Origin: Amycolatopsis thermophila
GTDB taxonomy: Bacteria > Actinomycetota > Actinomycetes > Mycobacteriales > Pseudonocardiaceae
DNA: 64,000 bases
Assembly (NCBI RefSeq): GCF_030814215.1
Contig: NZ_JAUSUT010000001.1
Span: 2,976,001-3,040,000, forward strand
Reading direction: 5' to 3'
This document shows positions 10,421 through 18,660 of the stretch, one piece after another. How positions within the stretch are numbered: position 1 is the stretch's first letter; each line of letters starts with the position of its first letter. Under the pieces are notes generated by a model. That model saw only the letters and a program-made list of their open reading frames with translations. It had not been told where the DNA came from and ran no database searches. The translations under genes were made by a program, and so were the position numbers.

Positions 10421-10992
10421 GGCAGCTCCCGTGCGAAGGTGGCGCGCAGGTGCTCGCCGACGGCGTGCAGCGGCGCGAGGTCGTGCTGGGTCCTGGCCAG
10501 GAGCAGGGCGCCCTCGATGGCGCTGAGCGCGATGGTGCCCAGCGTCGCCGCCGTGCCGGGTTCGATGCCCTGTCCGGTCAGGTATTCGGTGATGACCGCG
10601 TGCCAGGACGTGTACCCGTCCGTGCAGGCCTGGCGGATCGTCTCGCTGTCCCCGGCGTCGAGCGCGACCGTCGCGATCGGACAGCCGCACCGGTAGTCCG
10701 TGCCGGCGAGGTTCTTCCCCAGTGCCTCGACCACCTGGGTGATGGCGGTGCCGCAGTCCGGGGACGCCTCGAGCACCTCGCGCAACAGCGCGGCCATGTT
10801 CTCGCTGGAGTGGGTGATCGCTTCGGCGGCCAGTTGCTCCTTGCCGCCGGGGAAGTGGAAGTACAGCGAGCCCTTCGGCGCGCCCCCGGCGCCGACCAGC
10901 TGGTTGAGGCCGGTGGCGTGGTAGCCCTGCGCGCGGAACAGTTCCGCGGCCGAGGTGACCATGCGCCGGCGGGTGTCGGTTCTCCGGACCAT
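10417..10992 (-). CDS. TetR-family regulator, LmrA/YxaF-like
   Basis: A 191-residue repressor with an N-terminal helix-turn-helix (VTSAAELFRAQGYHATGLNQLV, then APKGSLYFHFPGGKE), the wording typical of the LmrA/YxaF branch. The C-terminal ligand domain is variable and contains a cysteine in RCGCPI. The ATG at 10992 opens the operon with the metallo-hydrolase. A palindromic site with core GACCGGTC lies 20 nt upstream, resembling known LmrA/YxaF operators, and could also affect the divergent epimerase gene. Confidence 0.88.
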   Translation of the reverse strand: MVRRTDTRRRMVTSAAELFRAQGYHATGLNQLVGAGGAPKGSLYFHFPGGKEQLAAEAITHSSENMAALLREVLEASPDCGTAITQVVEALGKNLAGTDYRCGCPIATVALDAGDSETIRQACTDGYTSWHAVITEYLTGQGIEPGTAATLGTIALSAIEGALLLARTQHDLAPLHAVGEHLRATFARELP

Positions 10993-11010
10993 GACGATCA
11001 CCGTAGCGCA

Positions 11011-11032
11011 AACTATGACGACCGGTCTAGTT
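11011..11032. promoter_or_regulatory. TetR operator candidate
   Basis: GACCGGTC (11020-11027) is a perfect palindrome flanked by AACTA and TAGTT. It lies between the TetR start (10992) and the epimerase start (11059). TAGATT at 11047-11052 looks like a -10 box of a leaderless epimerase mRNA, only 6 nt before the ATG. Confidence 0.55.
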
Positions 11033-11058
11033 ACTTTCCCGACCGCTAGATTCGGGGT

Positions 11059-11967
11059 ATGGCCAACCCCACGGGACAGCAGTTCGAGATCACCCGCGGC
11101 AACGCGCGCGCCGTCGTCACCGAGGTCGGTGCGGGCCTGCGGGCGTTCGAGTTCAGCGGCGTGCCCTACTTGGAGACCTTCGCCGAGGACGCCCGCCCGC
11201 CCAAGGGCGCCGGGCAGATCCTGCTCCCGTGGCCCAACCGGACCAAGGCCGCGCAGTGGACCTACCGGGGCGAGACGCAGCACCTGGAGGTCACCGAGGA
11301 GGCCCGCGGCAACGCCATCCACGGCCTGACCCGGCACCGCGAGTGGACGCTCGTCGAGCACGCCGAATCGTCGATCACCTTCGAGATCGAGGTGCCGGAG
11401 CAGCCGGGCTGGCCGGTGCCGCTGCTGGCCCGCACCACCTACGACCTGGCGCCGCGCGAACTGACCGTCACGCACGAGATCCGCAACGAGGGCGAGTCGG
11501 CGATCGGCGTCGGGGTGGGCGCGCACCCGTACTTCCGCATCGGCGACGTCCCGACCGACGAGCTGACCCTGACCCTGCCGGCCACCCGCGTCCGCCCCTA
11601 CGCCGGTGACCGGCAGCTGCCCTACGCCGACGAGCAGGACACCGCGGGCAGCGGGTACGACTTCCGCGCGGGCCGGGTCCTGGCCGAGGTCGACCTGGAC
11701 ACGGCGTTCGGCGGCCTGGTGCCGGGGGACGACGGCCGGTTCCACCACGTCCTGTCGGCGGGGGAGCGCAGCGTCGACGTGTGGGCCGGGCCGGACTTCA
11801 AGTGGGTTCAGGTCTTCACGCCCGCCGACCTCGTGGGCCGCGGACGGGCCGTGGCCATCGAACCGATGACGTGCCCGGCCGACGCCCTCAACTCGGGCAC
11901 CGACCTGATCGACCTCGACCCGGGCGCGTCCTGGACCGGGAGCTGGGGGATCAGGGTCAATGCCTGA
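11059..11967 (+). CDS. Aldose 1-epimerase family protein
   Basis: Galactose-mutarotase-like protein of 302 residues. Conserved points are LLPWPNRT, the histidine in NAIHGL, the second histidine in GAHPYFR and the catalytic glutamate in AIEPMTCPADALN. It would interconvert alpha and beta anomers of a hexose. No Shine-Dalgarno site is visible before the ATG and a -10-like TAGATT lies 6 nt upstream, so the message is probably leaderless. The last codons overlap the following GNAT gene by 8 nt. Confidence 0.9.
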   Translation: MANPTGQQFEITRGNARAVVTEVGAGLRAFEFSGVPYLETFAEDARPPKGAGQILLPWPNRTKAAQWTYRGETQHLEVTEEARGNAIHGLTRHREWTLVEHAESSITFEIEVPEQPGWPVPLLARTTYDLAPRELTVTHEIRNEGESAIGVGVGAHPYFRIGDVPTDELTLTLPATRVRPYAGDRQLPYADEQDTAGSGYDFRAGRVLAEVDLDTAFGGLVPGDDGRFHHVLSAGERSVDVWAGPDFKWVQVFTPADLVGRGRAVAIEPMTCPADALNSGTDLIDLDPGASWTGSWGIRVNA

Positions 11968-12424
11968 TCCCGTCAGACTCGCCGACGCGGACGCGGGCGA
12001 GCTGCTCACCCTGCAGCGCGCCGCGTTCGTCACCGAGGCCCGGGCGCACCGCGACCTCGACATCCCGCCGCTGCGCGAGACGCTCGACGAACTGCGCGCC
12101 GTGCTCGCGGATCCGGACGTGCTCACCTGGGGTGTGCGGGATTCCGGGCGGCTGGTCGCGGCGGTCCGGATCCGGATCCGCGGCGAGGTCGCGGAGGTCG
12201 GGCGTCTGGCCGTCGCACCGGACCGGCAGGGGCACGGTCTCGGGTCGGCCCTGATGCGCGCGGTCGAGGAGCGGCTGCCGCCGCCGGTGCGGGTGCTGCG
12301 CCTGTTCACCGGTGAACTCAGCGCGGGCCCGCTGCGCCTGTACGCCCGGCTGGGTTACGTCGAAACCGGACGAACCCCCGAGGCGGACTACCACCTCGTG
12401 CACCTGGAGAAGCATTTCCGTTAG
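11960..12424 (+). CDS. GNAT-family N-acetyltransferase
   Basis: Acetyl-CoA dependent acetyltransferase of 154 residues. The acetyl-CoA loop is RQGHGLG preceded by EVGRLAVAPD, and the C-terminal motif RLYARLGYVETG completes the fold. It overlaps the epimerase gene by 8 nt and is probably cotranscribed. Acceptor unknown. Confidence 0.85.
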   Translation: MPDPVRLADADAGELLTLQRAAFVTEARAHRDLDIPPLRETLDELRAVLADPDVLTWGVRDSGRLVAAVRIRIRGEVAEVGRLAVAPDRQGHGLGSALMRAVEERLPPPVRVLRLFTGELSAGPLRLYARLGYVETGRTPEADYHLVHLEKHFR

Positions 12425-12435
12425 CGTGTCTAACC

Positions 12436-13647
12436 ATGGTGAGCGCGATTGTTGGCGGATACGTGGTGCCGGTCGAGGGTGACCCGATCGACGGCGGCAC
12501 GGTCCTGATCGAGAACGGCAAGATCACCGCGGTCGGCACGGCCGCCGAGGTCGACGTGCCGGAGGACGCGGAACTGGTCGACGCCTCGGGCGCGTGGGTG
12601 CTGCCCGGGTTCGTCGACGCCCACACCCACCTCGGGGTGCACGAGGAGGGTGAGGGCTGGGCGGGCAACGACACCAACGAGATGACCGACCCGAACGGCG
12701 CCCGCTTCCGCGCGATCGACGGCATCGACCCGTTCGAGATCGGCTTCGACGACGCCCTGTCCGGCGGGGTCACGAGCGTGGTGATCAAGCCGGGGTCCGG
12801 CAACCCGATCGGCGGGCAGACCGTCGCGGTGAAGACGTGGGGCCGCACGGCCCTCGACATGGTGTTCGACGAGGCGGTCAGCGTGAAGAGCGCGCTCGGC
12901 GAGAACCCGAAGCGCGTCTACGGCGACAAGAAGCAGACGCCGTCCACCCGGCTCGGCGTGGCGGCGATCATCCGCGAGGCGTTCACGAACGCCCGCAACT
13001 ACGCCGCCCAGCGTGACCACGCCCGCGCCGAGGGCAAGCCGTTCGACGTGGACCTGACGCTGGAGACCCTGGCGAAGGTCCTGGACGGCGAGCTGTACTG
13101 GGACCAGCACACGCACCGCGCCGACGACATCGTCACCGCGATCCGGCTCGCCGAGGAGTTCGGCTACAAGCTGGTGGTCAACCACGGCACCGAGGGGCAC
13201 CTGATCGCCGACGTGCTGGCCGAGAAGGACGTGCCGGTGATCCTCGGGCCGCTGTTCACCACGCGGTCGAAGGTCGAGCTGCGCAACCGGTCCCTGCGCT
13301 CGGCCGGCATCCTGGCGCGGGCCGGGGTGAAGATCGCGATCACGACCGACCACCCGGTGGTGCCGATCAACTTCCTCGTCTACCAGGCGGCGCTGGCGGT
13401 GAAGGACGGACTGGAGCCCGAGGCGGCGCTGCGGGCGCTGACGGTGAACCCGGCGGCGATGCTGTCGCTGGACGACCGGATCGGCTCGCTGAAGCCCGGC
13501 CTGGACGCCGACATCGTGCTGTGGTCCGGCGACCCGCTGGACGTGATGAACCGCGCCATGCGGGTCTTCGTGCGGGGCCGCGAGGTCTACCGGTTCGACG
13601 ACAGCCGCGGCGAGGGCGTCGTGGCGCCCCGCCGCTACAGCGAGTAG
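12436..13647 (+). CDS. Amidohydrolase
   Basis: Metal-dependent amidohydrolase (imidazolonepropionase/dihydroorotase-like superfamily), 403 residues. The N-terminal beta sandwich ends in GFVDAHTHLGVHE, carrying the first HxH metal pair; DQHTHRADD and NHGTEGHL contribute further histidines, and TTDHP holds the catalytic aspartate. The C-terminal SLKPGLDADIVLWSGDP closes the sandwich domain. ATG at 12436 follows the upstream stop by 11 nt, so it may be cotranscribed with the epimerase and GNAT genes. Substrate not known. Confidence 0.9.
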   Translation: MVSAIVGGYVVPVEGDPIDGGTVLIENGKITAVGTAAEVDVPEDAELVDASGAWVLPGFVDAHTHLGVHEEGEGWAGNDTNEMTDPNGARFRAIDGIDPFEIGFDDALSGGVTSVVIKPGSGNPIGGQTVAVKTWGRTALDMVFDEAVSVKSALGENPKRVYGDKKQTPSTRLGVAAIIREAFTNARNYAAQRDHARAEGKPFDVDLTLETLAKVLDGELYWDQHTHRADDIVTAIRLAEEFGYKLVVNHGTEGHLIADVLAEKDVPVILGPLFTTRSKVELRNRSLRSAGILARAGVKIAITTDHPVVPINFLVYQAALAVKDGLEPEAALRALTVNPAAMLSLDDRIGSLKPGLDADIVLWSGDPLDVMNRAMRVFVRGREVYRFDDSRGEGVVAPRRYSE

Positions 13648-13652
13648 GTCAC

Positions 13653-13691
13653 GCCGCCGGCCGTGGTGCGTGTGATGCCGCGGCCGGCGGC
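13653..13691. terminator. Hairpin between convergent genes
   Basis: GCCGCCGGCCG (13653-13663) pairs perfectly with CGGCCGGCGGC (13681-13691) around a 17-nt loop, directly after the amidohydrolase stop and before the convergent acyl-CoA dehydrogenase stop. It has no T-tract, so it may act as a bidirectional, T-less terminator. Confidence 0.5.
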
Positions 13692-13724
13692 CCCGACCGC
13701 GGCGCGCTGCCGCGGGACGGCCGT

Positions 13725-14861
13725 TCAGGCCTTCTTCAGGTGCCGCGCGATGACCATGCGCTGGATCTGGTTGGTGCCCTCGAAGATCTGTGGCACCTTC
13801 GCCTCGCGCATGTAGCGCTCCACCGGGAAGTCGCGCGTGTAGCCGGCCCCGCCGAGGACCTGGACGGCGTCGGTGGTCACCTTCATCGCCGCGTCGGTCG
13901 CGACGAGCTTCGCGACCGACGCGGCGCGGCCGAACGGCATCCCGCGGTCCCGGCGCCGCGCCGCGTCCAGGTACGTCGCGCGTGCCGAGTCGACCGCGGC
14001 GGCCATGTCGGCGAGCAGGAACTCCAAGCCCTGGAAGTCGATGATCGGCTTGCCGAACTGGGTGCGTCCCTTGGCGTAGGCGACCGCCTCGTCGAGCGCG
14101 GCCTGCGCCAGACCGACCGCGCAGGCGGCGATCCCGAGCCGCCCGGAGTCCAAAGAGGACAGCGCGATCCGCATGCCGGCGCCCGGTGCGCCGATGAGCC
14201 GGTCCGCGTCAACCCGCGCGTCAGAGAAGATCATCTGCGCGGTGGTCGACCCGGTGAGCCCCATCTTGCGTTCCGGCGGCGCCGCGGACAGCCCCGGCGT
14301 CCGCCCGTCCACCAGCAGGCACGAGATCTCGTCGTCGCCGGTGCGCACCATCGTCGTGTAGAAGTCGGCCTGCCCGCCGTGCGTGATCCACGCCTTCGTG
14401 CCGTTGACGACGTAGACGTCCCCGTCCAGCCGCGCCCGCGTGGACAGCGCCGCCGCGTCCGACCCGGCGTGCGACTCCGACAGCGCGTACGCGCCCAGTA
14501 GCTGCCCTTCGAGCATGTCCGGCAGCCAGCGGTCCCGCTGCTCGTCGGTGCCGTGGTGGGCCAGCGCGAAGCACGACATGGTGTGCACCGACAACCCGAC
14601 GCCCACCGACATCCACGCGGCCGCGATCTCCTCCAGGACCTGCAGGTACACCTCGTACGGCACCTCGCCGCCGCCCCAGCGCTCCGAGTAGGGCAACCCG
14701 AGCAGCCCGGACTTGCCGAGCAGCCGGAACTGCTCCCGCGGGAACCGCTCGGCCTCCTCGTACTCGGCGGCGAGCGGCTTGAGCTCGTCGCGGGCCAGCT
14801 CGGTCGCCAGTGCGAGCAGGTCCGTGTATTCGCGGTCGGGCAGCAGGCGGTCGACCGGCAT
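13725..14861 (-). CDS. Acyl-CoA dehydrogenase
   Basis: FAD enzyme making the alpha-beta double bond in an acyl-CoA, 378 residues. Motifs: ALSESHAGSDAAAL and WITHGG for FAD and substrate, QFGKPIIDFQGLEFLLADM, and IFEGTNQIQR near the C-terminus, where the glutamate corresponds to the catalytic base of short/medium-chain enzymes. ATG at 14861 has GGAGG 5 nt upstream. It is divergent from a TetR gene; GTACT/AGTAC repeats in the 72-bp gap suggest repression by it. Chain-length preference cannot be read. Confidence 0.93.
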   Translation of the reverse strand: MPVDRLLPDREYTDLLALATELARDELKPLAAEYEEAERFPREQFRLLGKSGLLGLPYSERWGGGEVPYEVYLQVLEEIAAAWMSVGVGLSVHTMSCFALAHHGTDEQRDRWLPDMLEGQLLGAYALSESHAGSDAAALSTRARLDGDVYVVNGTKAWITHGGQADFYTTMVRTGDDEISCLLVDGRTPGLSAAPPERKMGLTGSTTAQMIFSDARVDADRLIGAPGAGMRIALSSLDSGRLGIAACAVGLAQAALDEAVAYAKGRTQFGKPIIDFQGLEFLLADMAAAVDSARATYLDAARRRDRGMPFGRAASVAKLVATDAAMKVTTDAVQVLGGAGYTRDFPVERYMREAKVPQIFEGTNQIQRMVIARHLKKA

Positions 14862-14879
14862 GGCAGCCTCCGAAGTGGT

Positions 14880-14915
14880 GTACTTGAAGCAGTACTCTGT
14901 AATCGTCTCCAGTAC
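14880..14915. promoter_or_regulatory. TetR operator between dehydrogenase and tetR
   Basis: GTACT (14880-14884) and AGTAC (14891-14895) form an inverted repeat with 6-nt spacer, and another AGTAC follows at 14911-14915. The sites sit in the 72-bp gap between two divergent genes, where they could control both. Confidence 0.55.
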
Positions 14916-14933
14916 AGCACATACGGTGGGTCC

Positions 14934-15539
14934 ATGACCAGTCGCGAGGCGCTGCGAACCCCGGGCGGCAAGGCGCTGACCGCCCGGCAGCGGGCTCTGC
15001 TCGCCGAACTGGAGGAGCTCTTCCTGGTCGAGGGCTTCGTGCACTTCACCCTCGACGACCTGGCGGCCAAGACGCACTGCTCGAAGTCGACCCTGTACGC
15101 GCTCGCGCCGAGCAAGGAGCAACTCGCCGTCCGCGTGGTCGCGCACTACTTCAAGGGTGCCGCCGACCTGCTGGACGAGCGGATCGCCGGCATCGAGGAC
15201 GCGCGCGAGATCATCGGCGTCTACCTCGACGGCATCGCCGAGTACCTGAACCGGGCGTCCGCGGCGTTCATGCGGGACATCAACGACTTCGCCCCGGCGC
15301 GCGCCGCCTACGAGCTGAACAGCCGGGCCGCGGCGGCGAAGATCCGCTCGTTCATCGCCAAGGGCGTGGCGGACGGGGTGTTCCGCGACGTGCACGCGAC
15401 GCTCATCGCGGAGATGGCCGGCGTGCTCATCGAGGGCATCCAGAGCGGGGTGGTCGGCGCGCGCACGGGTGTCAGCGACGCGGAGGCCTTCACTGCTCTC
15501 TCGGAACTGTTGCTCGGTGGCCTAGCATCACGCCCGTGA
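14934..15539 (+). CDS. TetR-family regulator
   Basis: A 201-residue repressor. The helix-turn-helix runs LAELEELFLVEGFVHFTLDDLAAKTHCSKSTLYAL (about residues 24-58), and the C-terminal part is all-helical. Its likely target is the divergent acyl-CoA dehydrogenase, given the shared repeats, so an acyl-CoA may be the ligand (inference). The stop overlaps the GTG of the sugar kinase gene by 4 nt (GTGA), an odd coupling of a lipid-type regulator to a kinase. ATG at 14934 follows GGTGGG. Confidence 0.87.
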   Translation: MTSREALRTPGGKALTARQRALLAELEELFLVEGFVHFTLDDLAAKTHCSKSTLYALAPSKEQLAVRVVAHYFKGAADLLDERIAGIEDAREIIGVYLDGIAEYLNRASAAFMRDINDFAPARAAYELNSRAAAAKIRSFIAKGVADGVFRDVHATLIAEMAGVLIEGIQSGVVGARTGVSDAEAFTALSELLLGGLASRP

Positions 15540-16456
15540 TCGTGGTGGGTGGCGAGGCGCTGGTCGACATGGTGCCGGGTGCCGAGAAGACGAACGACGG
15601 CCTGACGTCCCTGGTGCCGCGCCTCGGGGGTGGCCCGTACAACGTGGCGCTCGCGGCCGGGCGGCTCGGGACGCCGACGGCGTTCCTGTCCCGGATCTCG
15701 ACCGACCGCTTCGGGCAGGCCCTGCGCGATCGGCTGACGGCCTCGAATGTCGATATATCGATGGTCCAGGAGGGTCCGGAGCACACGACACTCGCCGTCG
15801 TGGCCCTCGCGCCGAACGGGTCGGCGAGCTACACCTTCTACACCGAGGGGTCGGCCGACCGGCTCGTCGCGGACCCGGGGCCGCTGCCCGGGGACGTCTC
15901 GGTCCTGTGCCTGGGCACCCTCGGCATGGTCCTGGAGCCGGGCGCGACGGCCTACGAGGCGATCCTGCGCCGCGAGTCCGCGCGCGGCGTGCTGACCGCG
16001 CTCGACCCGAACATCCGGGCCGACCTCATCGGCGACCCCGACGCCTACCGCCGCCGGTTCACCTCGTGGCTGCCGGACGTGCGCCTGCTGAAGCTGTCCG
16101 ACGACGACGGCGAGTGGCTCGCCGGGCCGTCCGGCCTGGACGCGGCGGTCAAGTCGTGGCTCGACGCCGGGGTGGACGCGGTCGTGCTGACCCGCGGCGG
16201 GGACGGGCTGGCCGTCCACACCGGATCCGTGACCGTTTCGGTACCGTCCGCGCCCGCGAAGCTGGTGGACACGATCGGCGCCGGCGACACGGTGCAGGGC
16301 GCCCTGCTGTCGTGGCTGCACGACCGGAATGTGGGCACGCTCACCGCCCTGGGTGAGACCGACTGGCGTGCGGCCTTGACTTTCGCGGCGAAGGCTGCGT
16401 CCATCACCGTCTCGCGGAGCGGTGCCGAACCGCCCACGGCGGCCGAGATGGTGTGA
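15536..16456 (+). CDS. PfkB-family carbohydrate kinase
   Basis: Ribokinase-fold sugar kinase of 306 residues, fructokinase-like. Visible features are the N-terminal GGEALVDMVP, the GGGPYNVA glycine motif binding sugar, and the C-terminal DTIGAGDTVQGALL, in which the aspartate is the catalytic base and GAGD the anion hole. It phosphorylates a sugar with ATP; fructose is the most common substrate for this sequence type but is not proven. The GTG start is coupled to the tetR stop. Confidence 0.9.
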   Translation: MIVVGGEALVDMVPGAEKTNDGLTSLVPRLGGGPYNVALAAGRLGTPTAFLSRISTDRFGQALRDRLTASNVDISMVQEGPEHTTLAVVALAPNGSASYTFYTEGSADRLVADPGPLPGDVSVLCLGTLGMVLEPGATAYEAILRRESARGVLTALDPNIRADLIGDPDAYRRRFTSWLPDVRLLKLSDDDGEWLAGPSGLDAAVKSWLDAGVDAVVLTRGGDGLAVHTGSVTVSVPSAPAKLVDTIGAGDTVQGALLSWLHDRNVGTLTALGETDWRAALTFAAKAASITVSRSGAEPPTAAEMV

Positions 16457-16589
16457 ACCTGATCCCAACGGTTTGCTCTAGGTAACACAATGGCTGCGCG
16501 AAGGCCCGTTGTTCGACTAGCGTAATGGGGGAATTAATACCCCAGCGGGGCGGTGTGCGCGGACGATTTCCGGTGACGCGCGATCAAAG

Positions 16590-16615
16590 AGCTGCCTGTG
16601 TGACCTGCAGGAGCT
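16590..16615 (+). other. Possible hairpin in gltA leader
   Basis: AGCT-G-CCTG can pair with CAGG-AGCT with one bulged G and a 9-nt loop, 35-60 nt before the gltA ATG. It may be an mRNA leader hairpin or chance. The rest of the 193-bp gap shows no clear -35/-10 pair. Confidence 0.25.
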
Positions 16616-16649
16616 ACCGGCCCGTGTGACCGTGAGAGGGACGACCTGC

Positions 16650-17960
<1,311 letters not shown>

Positions 17961-17971
17961 GTTCGGGTTTC

Positions 17972-18010
17972 GACGGCGCGTCCCCGGTTGGGGGCGCGCC
18001 GTCTTTTTTT
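17972..18010 (+). terminator. Rho-independent terminator of gltA
   Basis: A 9-bp stem, GACGGCGCG with CGCGCCGTC, extended by CCCC/GGGG inside, is followed by seven T residues (18004-18010). It is 11 nt after the gltA stop. Confidence 0.95.
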
Positions 18011-18065
18011 GCGGCTTGCGGTCGTGGTCGGTGGGTGTGGCTGCTGGGTGCGGGTCGACGGTGGT

Positions 18066-18650
18066 GGCCGTGGCGCCTGCGTGAAGGGGCTGGTCGTGTG
18101 GCCACCAGTGGTGCCTGCACGAATGGTCCGGTCGCGCGGTCACCGGCGGCGCTTGCACGAACGGTCCGGTCGCCCAGCCACCAGCGACGCCCGCGTGAAG
18201 GCTCCACTCACGCGGACCCACCAACGGCGCCCGCACGAACGGTTCGGTCGCACGGCCACCGGCGGCGCCTCAAGGAAGGGGTCACTCGCGCGGTCGCCAG
18301 TGGCGCCCGCGCGAAGGCCTCACTTACGCGGACAGTCCGCGGCGCCCGCACGAAGGGTCCACTGGCACGGTCACCAGTGACGCCTCAGTGAGCGGTCCGG
18401 TCGTGCGGTCACCAGTGGCGCCCGCGCGAACTGCCCACTCGCACGGCCGCCAGCGGCGCTCGCACGAACGCTTCAGTCGTGCGGCTGCCAGTGGCGCCCG
18501 CGCGAACGCCCCACTCGCACGATCACCACCCGCGCCCGCGCGAACGCCCCACTCGCACGATCACCACCCGCGCCCGCGCGAACGCCCCACTCCCACGGTC
18601 ACCACCCGCGCCCGCACCAACGCCCCACTCGCGAGGCCACCACCAACCCG
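18066..18650. repeat. Tandem array of 38-bp degenerate repeats, 15 units
   Basis: The gap between gltA and the receptor gene consists of a tandem repeat. The marker GAA or its variants recurs at 18084, 18122, 18160, 18198, 18238, 18276, 18314, 18353, 18391, 18429, 18467, 18505, 18543, 18581 and 18619, that is with a period of 38 (twice 39-40). Each unit contains a version of GCACGAACGGTCCACTCG followed by CACGGTCACCAGTGG. Units at 18497 and 18535 are identical over 38 bp, while the left end is diverged. Open frames across it are artefacts of composition. No gene is seen. Confidence 0.9.
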
Positions 18651-18660
18651 AACCACCCAT

